Shown: piece after piece, positions 44,750 through 53,563 of the stretch | Layout: each line of letters begins with the position of its first letter | Position numbering within the stretch: the first letter of the stretch is position 1 | Assembly: GCA_052387905.1 (NCBI GenBank) | Contig: JBQTIR010000005.1 | Location: 62,001-126,000, forward strand | Length of the DNA stretch: 64,000 nt | Source of the DNA: JBQTII01 sp052387905 | GTDB taxonomy: Bacteria > Actinomycetota > Actinomycetes > Sporichthyales > Sporichthyaceae | Reading direction: 5' to 3' | Position numbers and translations under genes: made by a program | The notes under the pieces: model-generated | What the model was told of the DNA's origin: nothing | Seen by the model: only the letters and a program-made list of their open reading frames with translations | The model's database searches: none

Positions 44750-45934
44750 TCACGGCTGCAGGACGACCTTGAAGCAGCCGTCCGTCTTCTTCTGGAACAT
44801 CTCGTAGGCGCCGGGGGCCTGCTCCAACGGCAACCGGTGCGTGGCGAAGGTTTCCAACCCGAGCGGGTCCCCGTCGGCCATGACCACGGGGAGCAGGTCG
44901 TCGATCCAGCGATGCACATGGCATTGGCCCATGCGCAGCTGCACACCCCGGTCGAACATCTCCATCATCGGCATCGGGTCCAGCTCTCCGCCGTAGACCC
45001 CGCTGACCGACACGGTGCCCCCGCGACGCACCGACTTCACGGCGGTGTGCAGGGCGTTCATCCGGTCGACGGCCAGCTTGTCGATCATCGGCTTGGCGAT
45101 GACGTCGGGGAGCAGGCCCACGGCCGTGTGCGCGAGTTTGCCGATCGGCGATCCGTGCGCCTCCATGCCGACCGCCTCGACCACTGCATCCGGTCCGCGT
45201 CCGTCAGTCATGTCCAGCAGGACGTCGGTGACGTCGTCGACGGCGCTCAGATCCACGGTCTCGATCCCGCCGTCGCGGGCCCGTGCCAGCCGCTCGGGCA
45301 CCAGATCCACCCCGATCACCCGCTCGACCCCGAGGTGCAGAGCGATCCGCGCCGCCATCAGCCCGACCGGGCCGAGACCGAGCACCGCCAGCGTCCCGCC
45401 CTTCGGGACGTCCGCGAACGCGACCGCCTGCCACGCGGTCGGCACGACGTCGGAGACGTAGAGAAAGCGCTCGTCGGTGAACCCGTCGGGCACCTTGACC
45501 GGACCGAAGTGCGCCTGCGGCACTCGCAGGTACTCGGCCTGCCCGCCCGGCACCGCGCCGTAGAGCGAGGTGTAGCCGAACAGCGAGGCGCCCTTGCCGG
45601 TCTTGGTGTTCTGCGTCGTCTCGCACTGGGCGTAGAGCTGGCGGCTGCACATCCAGCAACTGCCGCAGGAGATGTTGAACGGGATGACCACCCGGTCCCC
45701 GGCGCGGATGTGGGTGACCTCGGAGCCGACCTCCTCGACGACGCCCATCGTCTCGTGACCGAGCACGTCTCCGGGCTCGAGGTAGGGGCCCAGCACCTCG
45801 TACAGGTGCAGGTCCGAGCCGCAGATCGCCGTGGAGGTCACCTTGATGATGGCGTCGGTCGGGGTGGTGATCACGGGGTCCGGGACGGTCTCGACGCGGA
45901 CGTCCCGCTTTCCCTGATAGGTGAGTGCACGCAT
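44750..45934 (-). CDS. Zinc-dependent alcohol dehydrogenase (formaldehyde dehydrogenase-like group)
   Basis: A 394-residue medium-chain dehydrogenase. Catalytic zinc ligands are the Cys of AICGSDLHLY and the His-Glu of LGHETMGVVEEVG. The structural zinc loop is complete (ISCGSCWMCSRQLYAQC). The NAD fold has VLGLGPVGLMAARIA. The long insert and length place it with the glutathione-independent formaldehyde / threonine-like dehydrogenases (FdhA group) rather than simple ADHs. ATG at 45934. It probably oxidises an alcohol or aldehyde formed in detoxification. Confidence 0.9.
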   Translation of the reverse strand: MRALTYQGKRDVRVETVPDPVITTPTDAIIKVTSTAICGSDLHLYEVLGPYLEPGDVLGHETMGVVEEVGSEVTHIRAGDRVVIPFNISCGSCWMCSRQLYAQCETTQNTKTGKGASLFGYTSLYGAVPGGQAEYLRVPQAHFGPVKVPDGFTDERFLYVSDVVPTAWQAVAFADVPKGGTLAVLGLGPVGLMAARIALHLGVERVIGVDLVPERLARARDGGIETVDLSAVDDVTDVLLDMTDGRGPDAVVEAVGMEAHGSPIGKLAHTAVGLLPDVIAKPMIDKLAVDRMNALHTAVKSVRRGGTVSVSGVYGGELDPMPMMEMFDRGVQLRMGQCHVHRWIDDLLPVVMADGDPLGLETFATHRLPLEQAPGAYEMFQKKTDGCFKVVLQP

Positions 45935-46437
45935 GGGCGATCCATTCGGCAGATGTTCTCGCGGTGTCCGCAGTGGTGCCGGAACGGCGGACCGAGGTCG
46001 GGGCTGGCCTGCCCGAGGAGAGCATCAGCAAACGCGCCAGAGACGTGGCGAGACGAGGTTTGCTGCAAGCTCGACCCGGCTAGGAACAACCACTGACCAT
46101 CCGCTCACGGAAAGTGGTCACGATGACCATCAGCCAGACGATTGCCAAGATCCTGCACCGAGCACCCCGGACGGAGTCCGATGTGCACGGCGACCACGCC
46201 CGTGTTGACGCACGGGATGAAGGCGGCGATGACCGCCGGATCACCGAAGGTGGGACGACGGGATCCTCGGACAACGGGTCCTTCGTCGGCCGGGTAGCCG
46301 GGGACGATCACTTCTCCGGTGAGAACGGCTCCGACGTCCGCGCTCGCATCGAGGAAGAGTGCCCACCACCGCCGTGACGCACCGCCCGCACCGTGACGCG
46401 CTGCCCGGTCATCGGGCGAGCGGCTATCTCGGAACAC
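45935..46437. other. 503-bp stretch without a firm gene
   Basis: This gap between the alcohol dehydrogenase and SnoaL-like genes has open frames on both strands. Neither gives a recognisable protein. The best frame is listed separately (46123-46377). No tRNA-like fold, terminator or strong promoter is seen. Confidence 0.5.
46123..46377 (+). CDS. Possible small acidic hypothetical protein (84 aa)
   Basis: ATG at 46123 with GGAAAG about 9 nt upstream opens 84 codons beginning MTISQTIAKILHRAPR. The rest is rich in Asp, Glu, Gly and Arg and should be disordered. G or C occupies roughly three quarters of third codon positions, less than in neighbouring genes, and the opposite strand is also open (46105-46437). 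It is a weak candidate with no recognised family. Confidence 0.25.
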   Translation: MTISQTIAKILHRAPRTESDVHGDHARVDARDEGGDDRRITEGGTTGSSDNGSFVGRVAGDDHFSGENGSDVRARIEEECPPPP

Positions 46438-46923
46438 TCAGCCGCGAAGTTTGTCCATCATCGTGTCGACCACGCCCCGCTCGTGGCTGGGCTCGTCCGG
46501 ACCCGGGGGCGATGCGATCACACCGAGTTGCCGCATGATCCCGAGTTCGTCGGTGCTTCCCCACCGCTCCACGATCTGCGCGTTCTCGAAGCGTCCGATC
46601 TGCAAGCCACGCACCGAGATCTGCTTGCCGGTGGGCTCGATGCCCTGGAACGGCCCCTTGTGGGTGCCGGTCAGCGTGTAGGCGAAACACACCGTGTCCG
46701 CGTCGGCGGACATCGTTGCGGGCTCGAGGTGCGCATCCGGAAACGCGGCGGCGAGTTCGTGGAAGAAGGTCCGGAATCCCTCCCGACCGGCGGGCTGGCC
46801 CGGCGCCGGGTCGTGGTCGACCGCGTCCGTCGCGAACAGCGCGTCGACGGCCGCGTCGATCTCGCCGGCGTTGAGGTGAGCGGCGGCCCGCTCCTGGGTG
46901 GCGATGTTGGCTTCTCTGCTCAT
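46438..46923 (-). CDS. SnoaL-like ester cyclase family protein
   Basis: A 161-residue NTF2-fold protein. It opens with a helix (NIATQERAAAHLNAGEIDAAV, in part), then FATDAVDHDPAPGQPAGREGFRTFF, cited as DAVDHDPAPGQPAGREGF, and ends with IVERWGSTDELGIMRQLGV. The DHxPAPGQPxGxEGF and WGxxDxLGLMxQLG patterns are those of the SnoaL-like polyketide-cyclase group, most members of which have unknown substrates. ATG at 46923. The gene stands alone. Confidence 0.87.
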   Translation of the reverse strand: MSREANIATQERAAAHLNAGEIDAAVDALFATDAVDHDPAPGQPAGREGFRTFFHELAAAFPDAHLEPATMSADADTVCFAYTLTGTHKGPFQGIEPTGKQISVRGLQIGRFENAQIVERWGSTDELGIMRQLGVIASPPGPDEPSHERGVVDTMMDKLRG

Positions 46924-47022
46924 ACTGCAGCGCTGCCCGGACCGACTCCGCTTACACCTCCGAGGTCAGACCGCAGCAAGACGATCCCTTCGACCCGTTT
47001 GAACAACGACGCGCTCGGAGGA

Positions 47023-47736
47023 CTAGGCGGCGCCGCCGACGTAGACCGAGTTCGTCGCGTCGCGGTTCTGCTGGGGGTTCGGGAAGCTGATGAGGACGCC
47101 GGCGGCGTAGGGGAAGGCGCCAGCAAGCATCGCGATGAAGTCCGGCTCCGGCGGGTCGTTGGACCACAGCGTGAAACAACCGCTCGGCGCCAGATGCGCC
47201 GCGAGGGCGCGCAGCCCGGCCGGGGTGTAGAACGGCGCGTGCGCAGGGTTGAGGTGGTGCACCGGTGAGTGGTCGATATCGACGATCACGGCGTCGAAGC
47301 GTCGTTCGATCGCCCGTTCGTCCAGGCCCGGGCCGGCCACCAGCGCGAAAAAGTCGCCCTGCACGAGCCGGGCGCGGGGATCGGCCATCAGGCGCTCGCC
47401 CGCAGGGACGAGGCCGCGCTGATGCCACTCGATGATCTCCGGCAACGCCTCGATCACGACCAGCGAGCGCACGCGCGGATCATCGAGGACCGCCAGCGCG
47501 GTGAAGCCGAGGCCGAGGCCACCGACGACGACGTCGAGGTCGGTACCGGGTTGCCGATCGAGGGCCAGGCGCGCAACCTCGACCTCGGCCACGATGAACT
47601 GGCTCGACATCAGGAAGTCGTCATCGAGCTTGACCTCGAAGATGTCGGTGCCGGAGCCGGGATCGATCCGGCGCCGCAGGCTGATCGCGCCCATCGGGGT
47701 TCGTCGGTAATCCAGCTCCGCAAAGCGAGCGCTCAT
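47023..47736 (-). CDS. Spermidine synthase-like SAM-binding protein
   Basis: A 237-residue protein of the spermine/spermidine synthase fold. The SAM/aminopropyl-donor site is DVVVGGLGLGFTALAVL, followed by VVIEALPEIIEWHQRGL and the active-site Asp strand DAVIVDIDHSPVHHL. Short actinobacterial proteins of this kind are often called spermidine synthases without evidence of polyamine synthesis. The HHLN after the Asp is like methyltransferase homologues. ATG at 47736 follows GGAGG. A 42-bp palindrome lies upstream. Confidence 0.85.
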   Translation of the reverse strand: MSARFAELDYRRTPMGAISLRRRIDPGSGTDIFEVKLDDDFLMSSQFIVAEVEVARLALDRQPGTDLDVVVGGLGLGFTALAVLDDPRVRSLVVIEALPEIIEWHQRGLVPAGERLMADPRARLVQGDFFALVAGPGLDERAIERRFDAVIVDIDHSPVHHLNPAHAPFYTPAGLRALAAHLAPSGCFTLWSNDPPEPDFIAMLAGAFPYAAGVLISFPNPQQNRDATNSVYVGGAA

Positions 47737-47787
47737 CGTGTCCTCCGCCCGCGGGTGTGCGCGAACCTTACAGAGCCCTACCCGCAA

Positions 47788-47829
47788 CGTCCGAAGAAGT
47801 GGTCGCTATAGCTACCGTTTCTTCGGACG
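47788..47829. repeat. 42-bp dispersed palindrome, copy 2
   Basis: Arms CGTCCGAAGAA (47788-47798) and TTCTTCGGACG (47819-47829), centre beginning GTGGTCGCTATAGC. It lies between the hemerythrin gene (3' side) and the spermidine synthase-like gene (5' side). Confidence 0.85.
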
Positions 47830-47854
47830 CAACGGCGGCCTTGCCGAGCGTCAG

Positions 47855-48382
47855 TCAGGCGTCCTGGTGCTCGTCCACGTACTCCTGCGGATCGGAGTTC
47901 GAGGTATCGAGCTTCTCCGGGTCCGGGTGGCGCCGCTTGAACTCCAGAAACTCCCGGCCCAGTTTCTCGCGCAACGCCAGGTCGGCGTTGCGGCGGAAGT
48001 CCGCGAGGGCCTCGTCTTCCTCCTCGCCCATGTGCTCGGTGTTGGCGGCGCGCGCCTGCCCGACCGCCTTCCACCAGGGCTTGCTGCCGACCCGGTGTTG
48101 GGCGGCTTCCTGCACGGCGTCGCGGATGTCGTTGTGATCACCGATCGCGTCGAGGGTCTCGTCCTCCGCGTCGTCCCCGCGCTTGAGCAACTGCGGATAG
48201 AACACCTTCTCCTCCGCGATGGCGTGCACGTCCAGCAGCGCCGCGAGTGGATCCCACACCGCACTGAGCGCGGCGATATCACCCGCGGTCTCGAGGTCAT
48301 CCAACTCGGCGAACGCCCGGCGGAACCGGTCATGGTCATCCAGGATCAGGGCGGTGATGTCGTGCTGCGCAGGCTTGGTCAC
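47855..48382 (-). CDS. Hemerythrin HHE domain protein
   Basis: A 175-residue four-helix protein that probably binds a di-iron centre. Candidate ligands are His in LDDHDRFRRAF, His and Glu in LDVHAIAEEKVFYPQL, His in GDHNDIRDAV, and HMGEEEDEALADF. The C-terminal 30 residues (FKRRHPDPEKLDTSNSDPQEY) are polar. Such proteins respond to O2, NO or peroxide. GTG at 48382. The palindrome follows the stop by 25 bp. Confidence 0.9.
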   Translation of the reverse strand: MTKPAQHDITALILDDHDRFRRAFAELDDLETAGDIAALSAVWDPLAALLDVHAIAEEKVFYPQLLKRGDDAEDETLDAIGDHNDIRDAVQEAAQHRVGSKPWWKAVGQARAANTEHMGEEEDEALADFRRNADLALREKLGREFLEFKRRHPDPEKLDTSNSDPQEYVDEHQDA

Positions 48383-48684
48383 GTCATCTCTCTACCCATC
48401 GGTTCCGTGCAGCATGCGGCACTGGGCGGCACTCACTCACCGTTTAGCCTTACGAGGGAGCCCAGGGTCAACGACCTCGACGCCGGTGCCTCGAGATCCA
48501 CACCTCCGAGCGCCCCAAACCGGCCCTGCAAAACGCTGACCAGGGTGCGCTCAAGCCCGCGTTCGCGTACCGCGTCGGCCGCCGCCTGCCAATGGCGTCG
48601 GCGGCAATTCAGATGCGGGTTGTCGGACCCATCGGCGACGATGGCCACGGAGCGGGAAACCCCCGCAGGACCCAGGGGGACACC
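48383..48684. other. 302-bp divergent gap, hemerythrin / DHA2 transporter
   Basis: It holds the promoters of the two divergent genes. GGGTAG lies just upstream of the hemerythrin start on the minus strand, but no matching -35 of a stress sigma factor is convincing. A 71-codon GTG frame on the minus strand (48433-48648) has no recognisable content. No other structure is seen. Confidence 0.4.
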
Positions 48685-50277
48685 ATGAGCGCGATAGACG
48701 CGAGCGCCGGCGCTGAGCCAGGCACAGAACTGGCGCTGGCCGGGCGCAAGGAGTGGATCGGGCTCTCAGTCTTGTGCCTGACGGCACTGGTCTACGTCAT
48801 GGACCTCACGGTCCTGCATCTGGCCGTGCCCGACCTCTCCGCCGACCTGCAGCCCTCCAGCACCCAGCTGCTCTGGATCATCGACATCTACGGCTTCATG
48901 GTGGCCGGCCTGCTGGTGGTGATGGGCACCCTCGGAGACCGGATCGGGCGCCGTCGCCTGATGCTGATCGGCGCGGGCGCCTTCGGGGTGGTGTCGTTAC
49001 TTGCCGCGTTCTCCACCAGCGCCGAGATGTTGATCCTGAGCCGCGCCCTGCTCGGGATCGCCGGAGCGACGCTGGCACCGTCGACGTTGTCGTTGATCTT
49101 CCACATGTTCACCGACCCGAAGCAGCGCTCGATCGCGATCGGTTGGTGGATCGCGGCCTTCTCCGCCGGCAGCGCGATCGGGCCGATCGTCGGCGGGGCG
49201 ATGCTGGAGTACTTCTGGTGGGGCTCGGTGTTCCTGCTCGCGCTGCCGGTCATGACCCTGTTGCTCATCCTGGGCCCGCGCACCTTGCCGGAGTACTCCG
49301 ACCCTGACGCCGGCCGCCTCGACCTGCTCAGTGCCGCGATGTCGGTAGCCGCGCTCATTGCGGTCATCTACGGCATCAAGCAGATCGCGGTGCACGGCCT
49401 CGATGCCGGAGCCGTCTCGATGATCGCGGTCGGCCTGGCGATCGGTATCGCCTGGACGGCGCGTCAACGGCGTCTCACGGACCCGATGATCGACGTCTCG
49501 CTGTTCGCCGTGCGCCGGTTCAACGCCGCCCTAGCGGTGAACTTCTTCACCGTGTTCGTGATGGTCGGGTACTTCATCTTCGTCTTCCAGTACCTGCAGT
49601 TGGTGCTCGGGCTCTCGCCACTGGAGGCCGGCGCCTGGGGCCTGCCCGGTGCCATCGCCTTCATCCTGACCTCGCAACTGACCTCACGGCTGGCCCACCG
49701 CGTCGGCACGACACCGCTGGTGGCCGGTGGCCTGGCAATCGCCGCGTGCGGGCTGGTCGTCCTCGTCGGCGTGAGTGCGCAGGACGGCCTGGACGTCGCG
49801 GTGATCGGGTCGGTGGTCATCTCCCTGGGCTTGGGCCCGGTGTTCGGGCTCACCACCGAGTTGATCGTCGGCTCTGCGCCACCGGAGAAGGCCGGCGCGG
49901 CCTCGGGGATCTCCGAGACCGCGGCCGAGCTCGGCGGCGCGCTGGGGATCGCGGTGTTCGGCAGTATCGGGGTGGCGATCTACCGCAACGGGCTCGACTC
50001 GCTGCCTGCGGGCGTCACCCCGGAGGCGGCTGCCGATACCCGCGACACGCTGGGCGGAGCCGTGGCGGCTGCGGCGGAGTTGCCCGGCGACGTCGCGCTG
50101 GCGCTGCTCGAGGTGGCCAACATCGCCTTCGTCGACGGGATGCGGGTGAGCACCGCCATCGCCGCCGCCCTCGCCTTCGGCCTCGCGATCCTGGCCGTCG
50201 TCGGCCTACGAGGCGCGGGTACGCCCGCCGCCGCGCCAAATTCACGCGAGCCGGATCCGCTCGAATCGACGAGGTGA
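48685..50277 (+). CDS. DHA2 family (EmrB/QacA type) multidrug efflux transporter
   Basis: A 530-residue major facilitator with 14 predicted helices. Motif A is GTLGDRIGRRRLML between helices 2 and 3; the helix 1-2 region has VYVMDLTVLHLAVPDL (the Asp of motif D1), and LLWIIDIYGFMVAGLLVVMG is typical of the QacA/SmvA group. It exports cationic or hydrophobic compounds using the proton gradient. ATG at 48685 follows AGGGGGA. No TetR gene adjoins it. Its last 298 bp overlap the frame of the convergent membrane-protein gene. Confidence 0.92.
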   Translation: MSAIDASAGAEPGTELALAGRKEWIGLSVLCLTALVYVMDLTVLHLAVPDLSADLQPSSTQLLWIIDIYGFMVAGLLVVMGTLGDRIGRRRLMLIGAGAFGVVSLLAAFSTSAEMLILSRALLGIAGATLAPSTLSLIFHMFTDPKQRSIAIGWWIAAFSAGSAIGPIVGGAMLEYFWWGSVFLLALPVMTLLLILGPRTLPEYSDPDAGRLDLLSAAMSVAALIAVIYGIKQIAVHGLDAGAVSMIAVGLAIGIAWTARQRRLTDPMIDVSLFAVRRFNAALAVNFFTVFVMVGYFIFVFQYLQLVLGLSPLEAGAWGLPGAIAFILTSQLTSRLAHRVGTTPLVAGGLAIAACGLVVLVGVSAQDGLDVAVIGSVVISLGLGPVFGLTTELIVGSAPPEKAGAASGISETAAELGGALGIAVFGSIGVAIYRNGLDSLPAGVTPEAAADTRDTLGGAVAAAAELPGDVALALLEVANIAFVDGMRVSTAIAAALAFGLAILAVVGLRGAGTPAAAPNSREPDPLESTR

Positions 50278-50912
50278 TCCACGATCGCCGTCACCGCGAT
50301 GACGCAGGCGAGCATCTCGAGGGTCTCCTCGATGGTGGTGCCCAGCGCGAAGACCAGCTCCAGGTCCAGCCACCGACCGCTGACCAGCCCGTTGAGTGCC
50401 TCCATGCCGATGGCGCCGCAGGCGTAGCAGGCGAGCGCGAGGCCGAGGCGGCGAGCAGTGAACACCGGCAGGCGGCGTCCGGCGCGGACCAGGATCGTGG
50501 CGCCGGCCGCCGCCAGCACCACCCCGGGCAGCAGCCAGGCGTAGGTCGGCAAGGTGAGGCCGGTAGAGCGCACCGGTTCATTGAGCCGCTCATGGAGCTG
50601 CGCCAATTCATCCAGGGTGAGATAGGCGGCGGCCGAGCCGATCACCAGCCACGCCGTCCGCTGGGTGGTCGCGGTTGCGCGCAGCGCCGCGACGGTCGCG
50701 GCCACCGCGACCGACAGCAGCAGCAGTCCGTTCCACCAGGTCGGGATGTTGTTCTCCCCGCCGATGTCGACCGCACCCTTGAGCCCGGACAACTCCACAC
50801 CCAGGCGGTTCAGGCTGTAGACCGTCAGGAAAGCGGCCATCACCACCGCGGTCACGGCGATCAGGACAGCGCACAGCGTGCGGCCGATCGAGGTTGACGC
50901 CAACACCTGCAT
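49980..50912 (-). CDS. Hypothetical multi-pass membrane protein, 3' end antisense to the DHA2 gene
   Basis: No named family. ATG at 50912 (GGAG 6 nt before it) gives 310 residues. Residues 1-210 contain six hydrophobic helices with polar motifs between (LTLDELAQLHERLNEPVRS, and LVFALGTTIEETLEMLACV at the end). From about residue 212 the frame runs, without a stop, for about 98 codons antisense to the DHA2 gene. That part is Ala/Ser/Pro-rich. Either the stop was lost and the tail is translated, or the tail is chance. An in-frame ATG at 50924 is possible. The helical part with the charged DELAQLHE loop is certainly protein-like. Confidence 0.65.
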   Translation of the reverse strand: MQVLASTSIGRTLCAVLIAVTAVVMAAFLTVYSLNRLGVELSGLKGAVDIGGENNIPTWWNGLLLLSVAVAATVAALRATATTQRTAWLVIGSAAAYLTLDELAQLHERLNEPVRSTGLTLPTYAWLLPGVVLAAAGATILVRAGRRLPVFTARRLGLALACYACGAIGMEALNGLVSGRWLDLELVFALGTTIEETLEMLACVIAVTAIVDHLVDSSGSGSREFGAAAGVPAPRRPTTARIARPKARAAAMAVLTRIPSTKAMLATSSSASATSPGNSAAAATAPPSVSRVSAAASGVTPAGSESSPLR

Positions 50913-51034
50913 GGCCCGCTCCATCCCCCTGCGACGGGCCGATTGAAGCACGGCACCTCGCCACGGCGTGGGATCTCGCCGTCAGAACCTGACGCGGCAT
51001 TAGACCCCACGGAGCCCGGATAGGTACGGCGAGC

Positions 51035-51388
51035 TCAGAGTTCTTCGTAGCGCACGTCCGCCACGCCCCGCGGGCCCGGGCCGTAGACGTAGTGCATGCG
51101 GGCGTAGTGCGGCGCGCAGTACCGGGCGAGCGTCCCGGCCGGGACGAGGATCGACTCGCCCGCGGCGACGACGTGAGTCACGCCGTTGCAGCTGACCTGC
51201 AGCTCGCCCTCGACCACGGCGTTGATCTCGTCGTGCTGGTGACGGTCGGTGAAGGCGGCCCGGCGCAGGCTCCACTCCCCGACCGTGACACCGGCCAGCT
51301 CGAAGGTGGGCCCGCCACAGACACCCGCCATCCCCTCGACGGGGTCCAGGGTGCGCCGCGCGATCTCGACCGCCCGCTCGTGGGTCAC
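51035..51388 (-). CDS. Cupin domain protein
   Basis: A 117-residue single cupin. The two cupin motifs are RHQHDEINAVVEGELQV (two His and the Glu of motif 1) and AGESILVPAGTLARYCA (motif 2, with His replaced by Tyr/Ala). Metal binding is likely through the first motif. The start is GTG at 51388, overlapping the esterase stop as GTGA, with AGGG upstream; ATG at 51403 is an alternative. It is coupled to the esterase and may act on or sense the same compound. Confidence 0.85.
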   Translation of the reverse strand: MTHERAVEIARRTLDPVEGMAGVCGGPTFELAGVTVGEWSLRRAAFTDRHQHDEINAVVEGELQVSCNGVTHVVAAGESILVPAGTLARYCAPHYARMHYVYGPGPRGVADVRYEEL

Positions 51389-52335
51389 AGCTGCCCTACC
51401 CATCGATCGACGTCGGCCCAGGTGCGTCTGCTGATCCCCGCCTCGGGGGCGAGGAAATCGTAGGCGTGCGGGCCACCCGGGAGCAGGTGGAACTCCGTCG
51501 GCACCCCGGCCGCTGACAGCCGGGCGGCGTACTCGAGGTCCTCGGCGACGAAGATGTCGTTGTCTCCGACAACGACATAGGCGGGCGGCAGCCCCGCGAG
51601 GTCGACTGCGCGGGACGGCGCCGCATACACCGGGACGTCCGCACCGCCTGCCCGCTCGCCGAGCAGCGCGTCCCACCCGGTGATGTTGTCCTCGTAGGTC
51701 CACAACATCACCGTGGGCAGCGCACCCCGGGCAGATCGGGTGCGGTCATCGAGCATCGGGTAGAGCAGGATCTGACGGGCGATCGCCGGGCCGCCCCGGT
51801 CCCGCGCGAGCAGGGTGACCCCGGCGGCCAGCCCACCTCCGGCGCTCTCGCCGATCAGCGCGATCCGGGCCGGGTCCACCCCGATCTCGGTGCTGTTCGC
51901 GGACACCCACGCCAGCGCGGCGTAGCAGTCCTCGACCGGAGCCGGGTGCGGGTGCGCGGGCGCGAGGCGGTAGTACACCCCGAGCACCCGCACCCCCCAG
52001 CCCGCCGCGAGCAGACGCAGACGCGGGTCGTAAAGATCGACGCTGCCCAGAATCATGCCGCCGCCGTGCAGGTAGATCACGAGCGCGTCCGAGGTGGGTT
52101 CAGCCGGGGTGTACAGCCGCATCGCGACCTTCGCACCGTCGGCAGACGGGGCCACGTGGTCCACCGCACTGACGCCCGGCGCCGAAGGGAGCGCCGCGAA
52201 CATCGCGGCGATGAAACCCTCGAAGGCGGCCCGGCGGCTGCGGTGATCCCCGACCGGCGGCGGGATCGCCGCAGCCATCGCCGGCAGCATCGGTGCCAGC
52301 GCGGCCGCCACCTCCTCGTCCAGGGGCAGTCCCAT
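51385..52335 (-). CDS. Alpha/beta hydrolase, hormone-sensitive-lipase type
   Basis: A 316-residue esterase with the full HSL signature: YLHGGGMILGS for the oxyanion hole, GESAGGGLAAG for the Ser elbow, the acid in GDNDIFVAED and the His in LPGGPHAYDF. The N-terminal cap is Ala/Pro-rich. ATG at 52335 follows AGGAGATCCG. It is a different branch from the esterase at 24904, which has GFSSGG. It overlaps the following cupin gene by 4 nt. Confidence 0.9.
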   Translation of the reverse strand: MGLPLDEEVAAALAPMLPAMAAAIPPPVGDHRSRRAAFEGFIAAMFAALPSAPGVSAVDHVAPSADGAKVAMRLYTPAEPTSDALVIYLHGGGMILGSVDLYDPRLRLLAAGWGVRVLGVYYRLAPAHPHPAPVEDCYAALAWVSANSTEIGVDPARIALIGESAGGGLAAGVTLLARDRGGPAIARQILLYPMLDDRTRSARGALPTVMLWTYEDNITGWDALLGERAGGADVPVYAAPSRAVDLAGLPPAYVVVGDNDIFVAEDLEYAARLSAAGVPTEFHLLPGGPHAYDFLAPEAGISRRTWADVDRWVGQL

Positions 52336-52449
52336 CGGATCTCCTCGTCGTCGGTGTGGACCCTCATCCAGCATGACCTACCCGCTGTTGACGCGTTCGC
52401 GGGGAGCGGGCAGATTCGACCGACACCCCACCGCTGCCTGGAGGCCCCC

Positions 52450-53250
52450 ATGTCCGAAGCCGGAGTCACCGGTCTGACCCTGATGATCGAGGACACCCTC
52501 GGGGTGCTCCGCGCCCTGAGCGAGCAGGACTGGGCGGCGGAGTCCGGCTGCCCCGGGTGGAGCGTGAAGGATCTCGTCAACCACCTGGCCGCGACCTTCA
52601 CCGTCGTCATCGACCCGGTCAACGCGCTCGACGGCGTCACCGCAGAGGTGAGCCTGGAGGCCATCAACGACGTGATGGTCAACGCCGGTGCGGACATGAG
52701 CGCCGCCGAGGTCCTGGCCTCCTACGAGTCGCAGAAGGACGACGCGCTCGCCGCCGTCTCCGCGGTCCAGGGCCCGGACTTCGCCGCGGCGACGGCCGTG
52801 CTCGGTGATGTCGGTGAGTACCAGGTCGGCTGGTTCGCCAACGCGTTGTGCTTCGACCACCTCTGCCATCTGCACAGCGACGTGCTCGCGCCGAGCGGTC
52901 CGGTCAAGGTGGCCGCTCCGCCGATCGACGAGGCACGGCTCAGCCCGTCACTGGACTGGTTGATCGAGGTCATCCCGCAGTGGAGCAAGGCTCCGCTCGC
53001 CGCCGCGCTGACGGCACCGGTGGATGTCACGCTCACCGGGGTGGCCCCGAAGCAGTTCCAGCTCCGTCCCAGCGGTGCCGACCTCGTCGAGGTCGTACTC
53101 GGGGCTTCGGGCGCCGGCGCCTCGATCACCTCCGATGCCCTCGACGCCGTGTTCTGGCTGACCGGACGCACCGACAAGACCCTGCACACCACCCTCGGCG
53201 GCGACACCGAGCTGGCGGCCCGGGTGCTCGCCGCGCTCAAGGCCGTCTGA
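52450..53250 (+). CDS. Mycothiol-dependent maleylpyruvate isomerase/DinB-fold protein
   Basis: A 266-residue protein with an N-terminal four-helix DinB/MDMPI bundle: ALSEQDWAAESGCPGWSVKDLVNHLAATF, cited as CPGWSVKDLVNHLAATF, with the first metal His, and FDHLCHLHSDV with the second pair. A C-terminal SCP-2-like region (VDVTLTGVAPKQFQLRPSG) follows. Such two-domain proteins are typical of mycothiol-using actinobacteria; most have no assigned reaction. ATG at 52450. Confidence 0.83.
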   Translation: MSEAGVTGLTLMIEDTLGVLRALSEQDWAAESGCPGWSVKDLVNHLAATFTVVIDPVNALDGVTAEVSLEAINDVMVNAGADMSAAEVLASYESQKDDALAAVSAVQGPDFAAATAVLGDVGEYQVGWFANALCFDHLCHLHSDVLAPSGPVKVAAPPIDEARLSPSLDWLIEVIPQWSKAPLAAALTAPVDVTLTGVAPKQFQLRPSGADLVEVVLGASGAGASITSDALDAVFWLTGRTDKTLHTTLGGDTELAARVLAALKAV

Positions 53251-53272
53251 CCTGGCGTCAGCTCGCGGATGC

Positions 53273-53300
53273 GTGGCGGCAGCTCATTCGCTGCCGCCAC
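53273..53300. terminator. 11-bp hairpin between convergent genes
   Basis: GTGGCGGCAGC (53273-53283) and its exact complement (53290-53300) with a 6-nt loop that contains the stop codon of the minus-strand gene. It lies 22 bp after the plus-strand stop. It is a likely bidirectional terminator without a T-run. Confidence 0.7.
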
Positions 53301-53541
53301 CCACACCTTCCGGGCCGGAGACGCCCCCGAGCGCGAACGCGACGTCGGCGCCGTCGTAGCCGGTCAGGTGGGTGGGGTCCGGGTGCACCGTGACCTGGTC
53401 TGCGGTACTGACGTAGGCGCCGGCAACCAGCGCGGTCAGCGGCACGGCGAACGGACTGCCCAACGGCTGGCGCACACCCTTGCCATCCGGACCTTCCTCG
53501 GGGGGCAGGACCTTGTCCAGCGGGCTCTCGGGTCGGCTCAT
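53284..53541 (-). CDS. Small hypothetical protein with one hydrophobic helix (85 aa)
   Basis: Unknown function. A polar start (MSRPESPLDKVLPPEEGPDGKG) is followed by a short hydrophobic segment (FAVPLTALVAGAYVS) and a Gly-rich end. ATG at 53541 has a strong GGAGG 5 nt upstream, which makes it a convincing gene. It lies 22 bp after the MmcQ/YjbR gene in the same direction, so it is the second gene of that pair. Confidence 0.65.
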   Translation of the reverse strand: MSRPESPLDKVLPPEEGPDGKGVRQPLGSPFAVPLTALVAGAYVSTADQVTVHPDPTHLTGYDGADVAFALGGVSGPEGVGGGSE

Positions 53542-53563
53542 GTCGTCCTCCTGCTGGTCGCGG

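Noticed and set aside
48433..48648. 71-codon GTG frame on the minus strand before the DHA2 gene
   Set aside because: No ribosome binding site and no recognisable sequence; it overlaps the expected promoter region.
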